Source of the DNA: Paenibacillus ehimensis NBRC 15659
GTDB taxonomy: Bacteria; Bacillota; Bacilli; Paenibacillales; NBRC-103111
DNA: 64,000 nt
Assembly: GCF_004000785.1 (NCBI RefSeq)
Contig: NZ_BILX01000008.1
Coordinates: 95,784 to 159,783, forward strand
Direction: 5' to 3'
This document shows, in pieces, positions 1-8,116 of this stretch (position 1 is the first letter of the stretch; every line of letters starts with the position of its first letter). A program made the translations under genes and the position numbers. The notes under the pieces are model-generated. The model was given only the letters and a program-made list of their open reading frames with translations, had not been told where the DNA came from and ran no database searches.

Positions 1-273
1 TACAACGGTTGTATTCAGCCGCTACTTGGTGATGGAATTCGACCGCCGGCAGAGAACGACCCCAAGTCGTTGGGTGGTTTATTTTTCCTATTTGCCGACG
101 AAGTGCGTGGCCTAGATTACCAAACCGCGTTGCAGCAATTGATAACGTTATTTCTTCCGATGGCTGAAGCCAAGACGATAAAGGATAAATCAACTGTTTT
201 TTGTCAACTCCGCGAGTGGATCTCCGGTTTGCCCAGCTATATCAAAGGTTTGCTCAACCAAAAGTTGAGTTAA
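1..273 (+). pseudogene. IS4-type transposase, C-terminal part (cut by window edge)
   Basis: The frame is open from base 1 to a TAA at 271-273, giving the last 90 residues of a protein that begins outside the window. The end of the protein (motif REWISGLPSYIKGLL) resembles the C-terminus of IS4-family DDE transposases common in Paenibacillaceae. This is recognition from memory and was not searched. No catalytic residue is inside the window, so whether the element is intact cannot be judged. Base composition is clearly more AT-rich than the genes that follow, which fits a mobile element. Another small C-terminal domain cannot be excluded. Confidence 0.5.
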
Positions 274-319
274 TAACAATCGTAAGCGTCTATATTTTTG
301 AATAAAGTAAATAAAAAGA

Positions 320-352
320 AAGACGTACTAAAATGAAAATTGAGTACGTCTT
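320..352 (-). terminator. Hairpin terminator downstream of the bmrD-like gene
   Basis: A perfect 10-bp inverted repeat (AAGACGTACT at 320-329, AGTACGTCTT at 343-352) encloses a 13-nt loop. On the minus strand the stem is followed by a T-rich run, so it can end the ABC transporter transcript. It may also work for the transposase on the plus strand, where the U-tract is weak. The stretch 274-485 otherwise holds only AT-rich sequence with no gene I can support. Confidence 0.6.
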
Positions 353-485
353 CGCTGTATTGTAAATGTATATTTATACATTATTACGTATATTTTCAAT
401 AACCTTGCTATTTTCTCTCACGTTTCATGCGATTTTTCTCAATCATCATGCACACACCCATTTACCGAAGCGCATCTTCGCTCCC

Positions 486-2600
486 TTACCTCGCCTTCGG
501 CACCAGCTTCTGTTCCTTGTACTGAAGCTCGAACAGTCGGTAATAGTACCCCCGCTGCGCGAGAAGCTGGTAATGGTTTCCGGTCTCGCGGACCTTGCCC
601 TTATGCATGACGATGATCTGATCAGCATGCTGAATCGTCGACAACCGGTGGGCTACGATCAGCGTTGTCCGGCCTTCCGAAATGTTCATCAGCGCGTCCT
701 GCACGATAAGCTCGGTCTCCGTATCGATGTTCGACGTTGCCTCGTCGAGAATGAGAATCTGCGGCCGGAACGCGATGGCGCGGGCGAACGACAGCAGCTG
801 CCGCTGACCGAGCGATAGATTGATGCCGCGCTCGCCGAGCAGCGTCTTGTAGCCGCCGGGCAGGCCGCGGACAAATTCGTCCATATGCACCATCCGGGCC
901 GCGGCAACGACCTGCTCATCCGTAATCTCCGGGTTGTTCAGCCGGATATTCGAAGCGATGTCTCCGGTGAACAGGAACACGTCCTGCTGGACGATACCGA
1001 TGTAATGGCGCAGGTCGTCCAGCGGGATGTCGCGGATATCGATGCCGTCGAGCTTGATGCTGCCTTTTTGAATGTCGTAAAAGCGGTTGATCAATTGGAT
1101 GATCGAGCTTTTGCCCGCTCCGGTCGCGCCGACAAACGCCACCGTCTGCCCCAGCTGGATCGTGAAGCTGACATCCTTCAGCACCCAATCTTCTCCGTTA
1201 TAGGCGAACCATACGTTCTCGAACGCGATTTCGCCGCGGATTTCCTTCGGCAGCGGCTTCGGCTGCTCCGGGTCGACGATCGCCGGCTTCTCGCCGAGCG
1301 TCTCGAAGATGCGCTCCGCGCCGACCATCGCCGTCTGAATCTGGTTGTACTTCTCCGCCAAGCTCTGCAGCGGCTGGAAAAACTGCCGCACGTAATGCGT
1401 AAAGGCATACACCACCCCGAAGGTCAGGCCGCCGTCGATGACGCTGGCGCCGCCGTACCAGAGAAGCAGTGCGATAGCGAAATTGCCGAGGAACCCGATC
1501 GCCGGCTGGAAGATCGAGTTGATGACCGTTCCCCGCATGCCTGCCCGGTAATATTCCGTATTGTGATGATCGAACTGCTCCCACTGCCGCTCTTCGCGGA
1601 TAAACAGTTGCGTAATCCGGATGCCGGACAAGTTTTCCGCCAGAAACGAATTGAGCCGCGACAGAATCACCCGCGATTTCCGCTGAGCGTCCCGGATAAC
1701 CGACCGGTACCAGAACGTCAGCACGGCCAGAAACGGCAGCACCGCAAACGACAGCAGCGCCAGCTTGACGCTGAGCTGAAGCATGACGGCGACGATGCCG
1801 ATCAGCACGATGACGTCTTTGATCAAGTTGACGACGACCTGCGAATACAGTTGGTTGAGCGACTCCGTATCCTGCGTGACGCGGACGACCAGCCTTCCGA
1901 CGGGATTGCGGTCGAAGTAAGACATCGACATACGGCTTAAATGCTGAAACAGCTGCTGCCGGATATTGAAAATGATCGTCTGCCCCGTGTACTGCAGCAG
2001 ATTGCTTTGCAGATAGCTGAGCAGCGCCGCGATGACAACCGCGCTAAGGAAAGCGGCGCCCAGCCAGAGGAATCCGGCGTAATCCTGCTTGCGGAACGCT
2101 TCCAGCGCGGCAGTGTCCAGCGGTTCGGCGGCGAACGTCTGTCCCCCGGCGCGTAGCTCGGCCTTGCCGCCCGCTTCCGCTACGGTCGCCTGCTCCGGCT
2201 GCTTGGCGATCCAGCCGGCAATGAGCCAGTCTTTGCCGTCGACCCGGACAACCTGGGCTTGCCGCATGCCAAGCTCCGGCTCGCGGGCCGCCCGTTCGGC
2301 TTCATCCGGTTCGAGCCGGACGTAGGCCCTGCCGTTCCACTCCGTCACATCTCCGTAGCTCCGAAGACGGTCGGACTGAGACGCTACCGCCGACAGCATC
2401 GGCTTGTGCAGTCCGTTGATATGGCCGTCGATCGCCACCTTAATCAGATAAGGACGCGCCAAGTCGGCGACGACGATCAGGAAGGCCAGAACGACGCAGA
2501 GCGCGATCATCCGCCAATAAGGCTTGGCGTAGGACAGCAGCTTCGTCAGCAGCTGCGTATCCTTCATCGTCTTCACGGTTTTCTCCGCGTGTATATTCAT
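486..2600 (-). CDS. bmrD: Heterodimeric multidrug ABC exporter subunit, YheH/BmrD type
   Basis: This is a 704-residue half-transporter (exporter membrane domain plus ATPase). Residues about 60-170, between the first two membrane segments, form an extra domain, the hallmark of BmrD/YheH; the B. subtilis protein is about 673 residues. The nucleotide domain has Walker A GATGAGKSS near residue 495, a deviating signature LSLGQ near 597, canonical Walker B ILILDEATS near 617 with the catalytic Glu, and an AHRLST switch His near 650. Its ATG overlaps the TGA of the upstream partner gene (ATGA), so the two are probably translationally coupled. Family knowledge predicts drug export as a heterodimer; the actual substrate is unknown. 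Confidence 0.9.
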   Translation of the reverse strand: MNIHAEKTVKTMKDTQLLTKLLSYAKPYWRMIALCVVLAFLIVVADLARPYLIKVAIDGHINGLHKPMLSAVASQSDRLRSYGDVTEWNGRAYVRLEPDEAERAAREPELGMRQAQVVRVDGKDWLIAGWIAKQPEQATVAEAGGKAELRAGGQTFAAEPLDTAALEAFRKQDYAGFLWLGAAFLSAVVIAALLSYLQSNLLQYTGQTIIFNIRQQLFQHLSRMSMSYFDRNPVGRLVVRVTQDTESLNQLYSQVVVNLIKDVIVLIGIVAVMLQLSVKLALLSFAVLPFLAVLTFWYRSVIRDAQRKSRVILSRLNSFLAENLSGIRITQLFIREERQWEQFDHHNTEYYRAGMRGTVINSIFQPAIGFLGNFAIALLLWYGGASVIDGGLTFGVVYAFTHYVRQFFQPLQSLAEKYNQIQTAMVGAERIFETLGEKPAIVDPEQPKPLPKEIRGEIAFENVWFAYNGEDWVLKDVSFTIQLGQTVAFVGATGAGKSSIIQLINRFYDIQKGSIKLDGIDIRDIPLDDLRHYIGIVQQDVFLFTGDIASNIRLNNPEITDEQVVAAARMVHMDEFVRGLPGGYKTLLGERGINLSLGQRQLLSFARAIAFRPQILILDEATSNIDTETELIVQDALMNISEGRTTLIVAHRLSTIQHADQIIVMHKGKVRETGNHYQLLAQRGYYYRLFELQYKEQKLVPKAR

Positions 2601-4405
2601 GCGCCCGCCCCTCCCCGCATCAGCCGCGAAGCGGCAGCATCCTGCTCCTGTCCGTCTTCCCGTTCGGCCTCCTGATCCAACAGCTGTTTATGATACATGT
2701 CGGCATAAATTCCGTTTACGGCCAGCAATTGCTCGTGATTGCCGCGCTCGACGATGCGGCCTTCGTCCATGACGACGATTTGGTCGGCGCTTTGCACCGA
2801 CGAAATCCGGTGCCCGATAATGATCGTCGTGCGCCGGTTCATCACGGATTTGAGCCCTTCGAGGATCAAATCCTCCGTGATCGTATCGACCGCGGACAAA
2901 CTGTCGTCGAAAATCAGCACCGACGGTTTCTTGATGACGGCCCTCGCGATGCTTACCCGCTGGCGCTGGCCGCCCGAAAGCGAAATACCGCGCTCGCCGA
3001 GCGCCGTATCGAACTGGTTCGGAAATTCGACGATATTTTCGTAGACTTGGGCGATTTTGGCCGCCTCGACGACCTGCTCGTCGCTGTACGGCTTCGGATC
3101 GAACCCGATGTTGTCCCGGATCGTAGACGAGAACAGAAACTGGTCCTGCGGCACGATGCCGATCTGGCCGCGCAGCGTGCGCAGCGGAATTTCGTGGATG
3201 TCATGCCCGTCGATAAACACCGTCCCTTTCGGCGGGTTGTACAGCCGGACAAGCAGATGCACCAGCGTGCTTTTGCCGCTGCCGACCCGGCCCACGATGG
3301 CGAGACTGGAGCCCTTCGGCACCTTGAGCGAAACGTTTCGCAGCGACGGCCGTTTCGCTTCCGGATAAGCGAACGTCAAATCCCGGATATCGATCTCGCC
3401 TTCGATCGTCTCAATCTCCGGCTTCGCCATCACGTCGTCCACCACGTCCGGCTGCGTATTGAAAATTTCCAGCAGCCGCAGCTCCGAAGCCTTCCCGCGC
3501 TGAAGCAAATTGACGACCCGCCCCAAGCTTTCGATCGGTCCCATGAGCAGCGACAAATAAGTATTGAAAGCGACGAATTCACCGAGCGTAATGATGTCCT
3601 TCAATACCATCATGCCGCCGAGCACGACCGAAACGAGAAAGCTGAACCCAACAATCCCGGCACTGAGGGCCCCGAATAACGAGTTCGAGCGCACGTACCG
3701 CCGGTTCATTTCGACGGCCCGCCGGTTGTCCCGGGTGAACAGCTCCCGCTCCGCTTTTTCCTGTACGAAAGCTTTCACGACCCGGATGCCTGCGGTAAAC
3801 TCCTGCACGCGGCTCGTCAAATCGGAGATGGCGGATTGCATATCCGCCGACTGCTGCATGATCCGCTTGTTGAACCGGTAAGCGAGCAGGCTCAGCAGCG
3901 GCAGCGGCAGCATCGTCAGGAGCGTGAGCCAAGGATTGACCGAGCTCGTCATGGCCGCAACGGATACGACGATCAGAAACACCGCTTCCATCACGTTGAA
4001 ATACCCCTGCATCGTCACCTCGCGGATGACCCCGACATCGCTGATCGCATGCGACATCAAGTCGCCGATCCGCTGATTGTTGAAATATTGCGCCGACAGC
4101 TTCTCCCAGTGGACGAACAGCTCGCCGCGCACCCGCATCTCCAGTTGACGCGACAGCCGAAACAAATAAATACGGGAGACGGACCGGAAGAAAGCGATCC
4201 CAAACCCTGCGGCAATCATCCAGACGCCGAAACGGACCGCCTGATCGTAGGTCAGCCCTCCCGCTTGGAGGCTGTCCGTAAACCGTCCGAGCAGCCAGGG
4301 AATGATCAGCTGCAGGATGGACGATATGGACAATAATGCAAAGCCCATTAGGTAAGGCAGACGGTTCCGCTTGATATGAGACCAGAATATATTGTTATTC
4401 TCCAT
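2597..4405 (-). CDS. bmrC: Heterodimeric multidrug ABC exporter subunit, YheI/BmrC type
   Basis: This 602-residue half-transporter has six predicted membrane segments and a C-terminal ATPase. Walker A (GRVGSGKST) lies near residue 375 and the canonical signature LSGGQ near 478. Walker B reads VLIFDDSLS near 498, with Asp where the catalytic Glu normally sits, and the switch motif is GHRIS. This degenerate Walker B, paired with the altered signature of the partner, reproduces the one-dead-site design of BmrCD-type exporters. The ribosome site ACGGAGGAAA lies about 5 bases before ATG 4405. It is first of a two-gene unit with the bmrD-like gene. I see no leader peptide or attenuator comparable to B. 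subtilis bmrB in the 90 bases upstream. Confidence 0.9.
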   Translation of the reverse strand: MENNNIFWSHIKRNRLPYLMGFALLSISSILQLIIPWLLGRFTDSLQAGGLTYDQAVRFGVWMIAAGFGIAFFRSVSRIYLFRLSRQLEMRVRGELFVHWEKLSAQYFNNQRIGDLMSHAISDVGVIREVTMQGYFNVMEAVFLIVVSVAAMTSSVNPWLTLLTMLPLPLLSLLAYRFNKRIMQQSADMQSAISDLTSRVQEFTAGIRVVKAFVQEKAERELFTRDNRRAVEMNRRYVRSNSLFGALSAGIVGFSFLVSVVLGGMMVLKDIITLGEFVAFNTYLSLLMGPIESLGRVVNLLQRGKASELRLLEIFNTQPDVVDDVMAKPEIETIEGEIDIRDLTFAYPEAKRPSLRNVSLKVPKGSSLAIVGRVGSGKSTLVHLLVRLYNPPKGTVFIDGHDIHEIPLRTLRGQIGIVPQDQFLFSSTIRDNIGFDPKPYSDEQVVEAAKIAQVYENIVEFPNQFDTALGERGISLSGGQRQRVSIARAVIKKPSVLIFDDSLSAVDTITEDLILEGLKSVMNRRTTIIIGHRISSVQSADQIVVMDEGRIVERGNHEQLLAVNGIYADMYHKQLLDQEAEREDGQEQDAAASRLMRGGAGA

Positions 4406-4494
4406 CCGTTTTCCTCCGTCGCAATTGAAGACTATTGTAAGGGTACCGCGATCGGGAAGAAGAAGCCATGGATATGTTTATCTTAAAAAATGGA

Positions 4495-4818
4495 CTATTT
4501 GACTTTTTGGAATTGCCAAATATGAATTTTGGGGCACCCGCCCGGCACCCATTGTTCGAGTGGCGCCCATCGCTCGGGATCGGTCCCGTTCCACGCTCCC
4601 GGTTCAGCGGCATATTCGTCCTTGCGGGTACGCACTGCCCGCATGAAACGGTATTGTTCGTCGCTAAGCCCGCTCCACAGCTCCACGAACAGCCCCGGCT
4701 GATCCGCCCCCTCGTACAGCTCCATCTGGGGGAAATCATCGCGCAGCCGCTGAGACCATGCCAAGTATTGAGGGCGATATGACGCATCAATTCGGTATTC
4801 GACAAAAACGATACACAT
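4495..4818 (-). CDS. Conserved hypothetical protein, 107 aa
   Basis: The protein begins MCIVFVEYRI and is rich in Trp and acidic residues. The alternating beta-like N-terminus (IVFVEYRID, later LFVELWSGL) suggests a small dimeric alpha/beta-barrel fold of the EthD/antibiotic-monooxygenase kind, but this is only an impression. I chose ATG 4818; an in-frame GTG nine bases upstream is an alternative, and both follow a weak AAAGG site. It lies 89 bases upstream of the bmrC-like gene in the same orientation and could share its transcript. Its function is unknown. Confidence 0.65.
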   Translation of the reverse strand: MCIVFVEYRIDASYRPQYLAWSQRLRDDFPQMELYEGADQPGLFVELWSGLSDEQYRFMRAVRTRKDEYAAEPGAWNGTDPERWAPLEQWVPGGCPKIHIWQFQKVK

Positions 4819-4920
4819 TTTTTTCACAGCCTTTGCTTTATTTTGGACAAGAAAATGATACACTAATAGTAATGGGCTAGAGTAGACTATTGAAAAATTA
4901 GACGTTCAGGAGGTTAGTCC

Positions 4921-5904
4921 ATGGACACCGGAACACACCTAGTGATCGGGCTCGGCCTTGCAGGCCTGGCTTATGTCGATCCGGTTGTGGCAGCAGATCC
5001 GATGGTTTCGACAGCCGTACTGATCGGAACGGTGGCCGGCTCGCAGGCACCCGATGCCGATACGCTGCTGCGGCTGAAAAGCAACGCCGTTTATATTAAA
5101 AATCACCGTGGCTTATCCCACTCGCTGCCTGCTTTGGTGCTTTGGACGGCGCTCATCTCCGGCATTCTCTGGCTTATCTTTGATGATTTGCCTATGGCGC
5201 ATGTGACGATGTGGGTGTTTATCGCGGTCGCGTTTCACGTATTCACCGATTTGTTCAATACGTATGGAACCCAGGCGCTTCGGCCGATTTCCGAGCGATG
5301 GGTCTCGTGGAATATCATTCACATTTTCGATCCGATCATTTTCTCTTCTCACGTGCTTGCCATTTTTATATGGTCGGTTCATCTGATGCGTCCGGAAATT
5401 CTGTTTCCTATATTATACGCATTCATCGCCCTCTATTATATATGGCGCTCCTGGACCCATTATCGGCTCGAGTCGGGGCTGCGCCTGCAGGATTCGACTT
5501 ACGAGCCCGGCGACCGGTATACGCTGATCCCGACGGTGCATCTCCATCAATGGCAGGTCGTGAAGCGGAAGCCGGACGGTTCGTTCAAGCTGGGCGAGCT
5601 CAGAAACCGCAAAATCAATTGGATCGACCGGGTTTCCTGCGCCGTCCACCCTGCCGTGGAGGCGTCCAAGACGCACCCGAACGTCGCTTGCTTCCTATAC
5701 TTTACCTCCTTTGCCTGTGCCGAGCTGAAGGAGCACGCCTGGGGGTACGAGGTGCGCTGGGCCGACGTGCGCTACCGGCACCGCAAGCAGTACCCGTTCG
5801 TCGCGGTGCTGCTGCTGGACAAAAAGCTGAATCCGATCGATTCGTATGTAGGCTGGGTCAGCGATTCCCGGCTCGAAAAGAAGCTGCGGATGGGCGGCGC
5901 TTAA
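4921..5904 (+). CDS. yfhP: YfhP-like membrane-bound metal-dependent hydrolase family protein
   Basis: This 327-residue membrane protein belongs to the YdjM/DUF457 family, and B. subtilis YfhP has the same length by memory. Conserved polar motifs sit among the membrane segments: APDADTLLR near residue 42, HRGLSHS near 62, and FHVFTDLFNTYG near 105. These His/Asp residues are thought to bind a metal. Four or five hydrophobic segments occupy the first 180 residues, followed by a soluble C-terminal domain. AGGAGGT lies six bases before ATG 4921. In B. subtilis YfhP has been proposed to influence expression of neighbouring genes; those neighbours are absent here, so the role is open. Confidence 0.8.
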   Translation: MDTGTHLVIGLGLAGLAYVDPVVAADPMVSTAVLIGTVAGSQAPDADTLLRLKSNAVYIKNHRGLSHSLPALVLWTALISGILWLIFDDLPMAHVTMWVFIAVAFHVFTDLFNTYGTQALRPISERWVSWNIIHIFDPIIFSSHVLAIFIWSVHLMRPEILFPILYAFIALYYIWRSWTHYRLESGLRLQDSTYEPGDRYTLIPTVHLHQWQVVKRKPDGSFKLGELRNRKINWIDRVSCAVHPAVEASKTHPNVACFLYFTSFACAELKEHAWGYEVRWADVRYRHRKQYPFVAVLLLDKKLNPIDSYVGWVSDSRLEKKLRMGGA

Positions 5905-5943
5905 CAGCGGGCTCATCCTCCTCTTTTTTGCTGCCACGGAAAA

Positions 5944-5969
5944 AAGCTCAAGGATTTCTCCTTGAGCTT
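5944..5969 (-). terminator. Terminator between the YfhP-like gene and the spore protein gene
   Basis: An 11-bp perfect stem (5944-5954 with 5959-5969) has a 4-nt loop. On the minus strand it is followed by six T residues, so it ends the spore protein transcript. It can also act on the plus strand after the YfhP-like gene, though less well. Confidence 0.8.
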
Positions 5970-6001
5970 ATATTCATGAAGCTTTGTTCCAAAGCTTGCG
6001 G

Positions 6002-6229
6002 TTAGCGGACTGCGCCGCCGGAGATGGCTTGCTCGGCGATTTGGACCAAACGGCGGGTAATGTGACCACCGATTGCGCCTGTGTCGCGGGAAGCCATGTA
6101 ACCGTAGTAGCCGTCTTGCGGAATTTGAATACCCAGTTCTTGAGCAACCTCAAATTTCAATTGCTCCAAAGCTTGGTTTGCTTGAGGTACAACTAATTGA
6201 TTGCTGCTGCGGGATTGTCCTGCACCCAT
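6002..6229 (-). CDS. Alpha/beta-type small acid-soluble spore protein
   Basis: This 75-residue DNA-binding protein coats the chromosome of the dormant spore. It carries the family core: an N-terminal helix ending in the germination-protease region (FEVAQELG) and the second conserved block RDTGAIGGHITRRLVQ. GGAG lies seven bases before ATG 6229. A good sigma-G promoter precedes it. A second, nearly identical spore protein lies at 13640. The protein is transcribed in the forespore and degraded at germination, by family knowledge. Confidence 0.97.
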   Translation of the reverse strand: MGAGQSRSSNQLVVPQANQALEQLKFEVAQELGIQIPQDGYYGYMASRDTGAIGGHITRRLVQIAEQAISGGAVR

Positions 6230-6286
6230 GTTCAGCACTCCTTTCAACGGGATGATGTCTTTGATGTATTTGCAAGCTTGCAAGCT

Positions 6287-6315
6287 TATTATGTGTCGTA
6301 TGCCTGAACTTATAC
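6287..6315 (-). promoter_or_regulatory. Sigma-G type promoter of the spore protein gene
   Basis: On the minus strand a GTATA -35 element (6311-6315) and a CATAATA -10 element (6287-6293) are separated by 17 bases. This matches forespore sigma-G promoters and lies about 60 bases before the start codon. Confidence 0.7.
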
Positions 6316-6377
6316 TCCCTTTTGAAAAAATCAATCGCAGTTTCAAATGTTATCGGAAAGGCAGGTGCGGTCTCGTC

Positions 6378-6554
6378 ATGACCAAAGGATTAGGATTGTT
6401 TTTCGCCTTCGGAGGCACGGCGCTTCTCGCGTGCATCAGCTTCTTTATGGCTACGGGCAAGCCTTGGATGGCTGCACTGTTCGGCTTGTTGTCGGTGCTG
6501 TTTATCGGAGCCGGCTTTATCGTGAAAGCCAAACTGAGAAAACGAAACGAATAA
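6378..6554 (+). CDS. Small membrane protein, DUF5325 (YlaF)-like
   Basis: This 58-residue protein has two hydrophobic segments (about residues 5-23 and 30-48) and a basic tail ending KAKLRKRNE. Length and layout match the DUF5325/YlaF group of small Bacillales membrane proteins, whose function is unknown. ATG 6378 was chosen because the longer open frame upstream runs through the spore gene promoter. The ribosome site (AGGTG) is weak. It is convergent with trpS. Confidence 0.7.
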   Translation: MTKGLGLFFAFGGTALLACISFFMATGKPWMAALFGLLSVLFIGAGFIVKAKLRKRNE

Positions 6555-6556
6555 GA

Positions 6557-6604
6557 GCTTGCCCGGGACGAAGGAAGGTTCGTCCGGACAAGCCCTAAGG
6601 AAAG
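6557..6604. terminator. Bidirectional hairpin region between DUF5325 and trpS
   Basis: Two adjacent hairpins are visible. One is an imperfect stem from GCTTGCCCGG to CCGGACAAGC (about 6557-6595); the other is AGCCCT/AGGGCT near 6590-6608. Neither has a long U-tract, but they sit exactly between two convergent genes. Confidence 0.45.
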
Positions 6605-6606
6605 GG

Positions 6607-7596
6607 CTACAAAACCACGTAGCCCATTTTTTCTTTAACCCGCTTCAGCATTTGCTCCGCTTGCGCAGCCGCCCGCTCTTGGCCTCGACGCAAAATATCG
6701 TACAGCTCGCCCGAGCTGCGGATCTCCGCATACCGCTGCTGGATCGGCTCCAAGGCGGCCACGACCGCTTCGGCCAAATCCTTCTTGAACGGCCCGTAGC
6801 CCTGCCCCTCGTACTGCGCTTCGATCTCCGCAATCGTCTTGTCCGCGCACTGGGCATAGATGCTGATCAAATTGCTGACCTCCGGCTTGGTTTGCGGGTC
6901 GAACTTCACTTCCCGCCCCGAGTCGGTCACGGCCCGGCTTATTTTTTTGCGGATCACGTCCGGGGCATCCAGCATCGCAATGTAGCTGCCGGCGTTCGGG
7001 CTGCTCTTGCTCATCTTCTTGGACGCGTCGTCCAGCGACATGATCCGTGCACCCACTTCGGGGAAGTAGCCCTTCGGAATCGTAAACGTGTCGCCGTAGC
7101 GCTGGTTGAACCGGTGCGCCAGATCGCGCGTCAGCTCCAAGTGCTGCGTCTGGTCGTCGCCGACCGGGACAAGCGCCGTATCATACAGCAAAATGTCGGC
7201 AGCCATCAGCGACGGATAAGTGAACAGACCGGCTCCGACGGATTCCTTGCCGGCGGACTTGTCTTTGAACTGCGTCATGCGTTCCAGCTCGCCCATATAG
7301 GTGAGCGTCGTCATCAGCCAGGCGAGCTCGGCATGCGCAGAAACGGTCGATTGCAGGAACACGGTCGCTACGTTCGGATCGATGCCTGCCGCCAGGTACA
7401 GCGCAGCGACAGCCTCCGACTGATCCTTCAGCTTTTCCGGCTCCTGCGGCACCGTGACGGCGTGCAGGTCCACCACCATAAAATAACAATCGTGCGTATG
7501 TTGAAGCTTCACGTAATTTTTCAATGCGCCGATATAGTTGCCGAGCGTCAGCTGACCGCTGGGCTGCATGCCGGACAATACTCTTAATTTGGACAT
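6607..7596 (-). CDS. trpS: Tryptophanyl-tRNA synthetase
   Basis: This 329-residue class I synthetase charges tRNA(Trp) with tryptophan. The N-terminal ATP site appears as PSGQLTLGNYIGAL (residues 11-24, a HIGH variant) and the KMSKS loop as KKMSKSSPN near 193. Length matches bacterial TrpS. The ribosome site AGGAGG lies about 11 bases before ATG 7596. Upstream lies a complete T-box leader with the T-box core, a terminator and a candidate Trp specifier, so expression should rise when uncharged tRNA(Trp) accumulates. It is monocistronic between a T-box and a convergent terminator. Confidence 0.98.
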   Translation of the reverse strand: MSKLRVLSGMQPSGQLTLGNYIGALKNYVKLQHTHDCYFMVVDLHAVTVPQEPEKLKDQSEAVAALYLAAGIDPNVATVFLQSTVSAHAELAWLMTTLTYMGELERMTQFKDKSAGKESVGAGLFTYPSLMAADILLYDTALVPVGDDQTQHLELTRDLAHRFNQRYGDTFTIPKGYFPEVGARIMSLDDASKKMSKSSPNAGSYIAMLDAPDVIRKKISRAVTDSGREVKFDPQTKPEVSNLISIYAQCADKTIAEIEAQYEGQGYGPFKKDLAEAVVAALEPIQQRYAEIRSSGELYDILRRGQERAAAQAEQMLKRVKEKMGYVVL

Positions 7597-7940
7597 TTCG
7601 CTGTCCGCCTCCTTTTCTTATCTCGCCTGTAAGCATCCCGAAATACAAAAAGGCCTCCCGCCGCAAGGGACGAGAGACCGTGGTGCCACCCTAATTTACC
7701 CAACCGTGCTATCCAAGACAGACACCTCGGGCCTTCAGCCTCCTGTAACGGGGAGGAAACCGGATCGGCCTACCGGCGCGCAACGCTGACTAAGCTTCCC
7801 CGGGCCCGGGTGTATCTGCGCACGTTCAACCTTCAGCTCAGGGACCCATTCGTTCGGCCGCCGCCCGCCGGTTCGCACCACCCACCGGCTCTCTGCAGAG
7901 CTTGCCTGCCGCCTACTTATTCCCGTCATCGCTCTTATTA
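7597..7940 (-). promoter_or_regulatory. T-box riboswitch leader (tRNA-Trp)
   Basis: The leader of trpS contains the conserved T-box core AGGGTGGCACCACGG (7678-7692, minus strand). It is followed directly by an 11-bp terminator stem (7669-7679 with 7652-7662) and a T5 run. A TGG triplet in the context GAATGGG (7846-7848) is the likely specifier codon in Stem I, matching tryptophan. The layout is standard: promoter, Stem I, linker, antiterminator/terminator. It explains the roughly 340 gene-free bases before trpS. Confidence 0.93.
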
Positions 7941-7946
7941 GACGTC

Positions 7947-7976
7947 ATTGTACCTAAACGCCCTCCCCCTTGTCAA
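7947..7976 (-). promoter_or_regulatory. Sigma-A promoter of the trpS T-box transcript
   Basis: A consensus TTGACA (7971-7976) and a TACAAT -10 (7947-7952) are separated by 18 bases on the minus strand, placing the transcript start near 7940. Confidence 0.8.
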
Positions 7977-8081
7977 CCTCGGAATCGGAACAGGAGCGTA
8001 CAACTGCCGCAGCCATGCGCTTTTCCGGCCTTCACAAACTCTAAAATCTTGTCCTATGTACGAAGCGGAAAGCATACTATA

Positions 8082-8096
8082 TAATAATAATTACGA
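8082..8096 (+). promoter_or_regulatory. Zur-like operator before the YcgR-type permease
   Basis: TAATAATAATTACGA matches 12 of the 14 defined positions of the Bacillus Zur box (TCGTAAT-N-ATTACGA). It overlaps a TATAAT (8080-8085) that can serve as -10, and lies 20 bases before the TTG start. In B. subtilis the homologous ycgRQ genes are reported as Zur targets, which supports the reading. Confidence 0.5.
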
Positions 8097-8116
8097 ACAA
8101 GAAGGAGACATGCCCC

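Noticed and set aside
885..1940. 351-aa open frame on the plus strand
   Set aside because: It lies entirely within the BmrD-like gene on the other strand; its Arg/Asp/Gln-rich, low-hydrophobicity sequence is typical of antisense shadows in GC-rich DNA.
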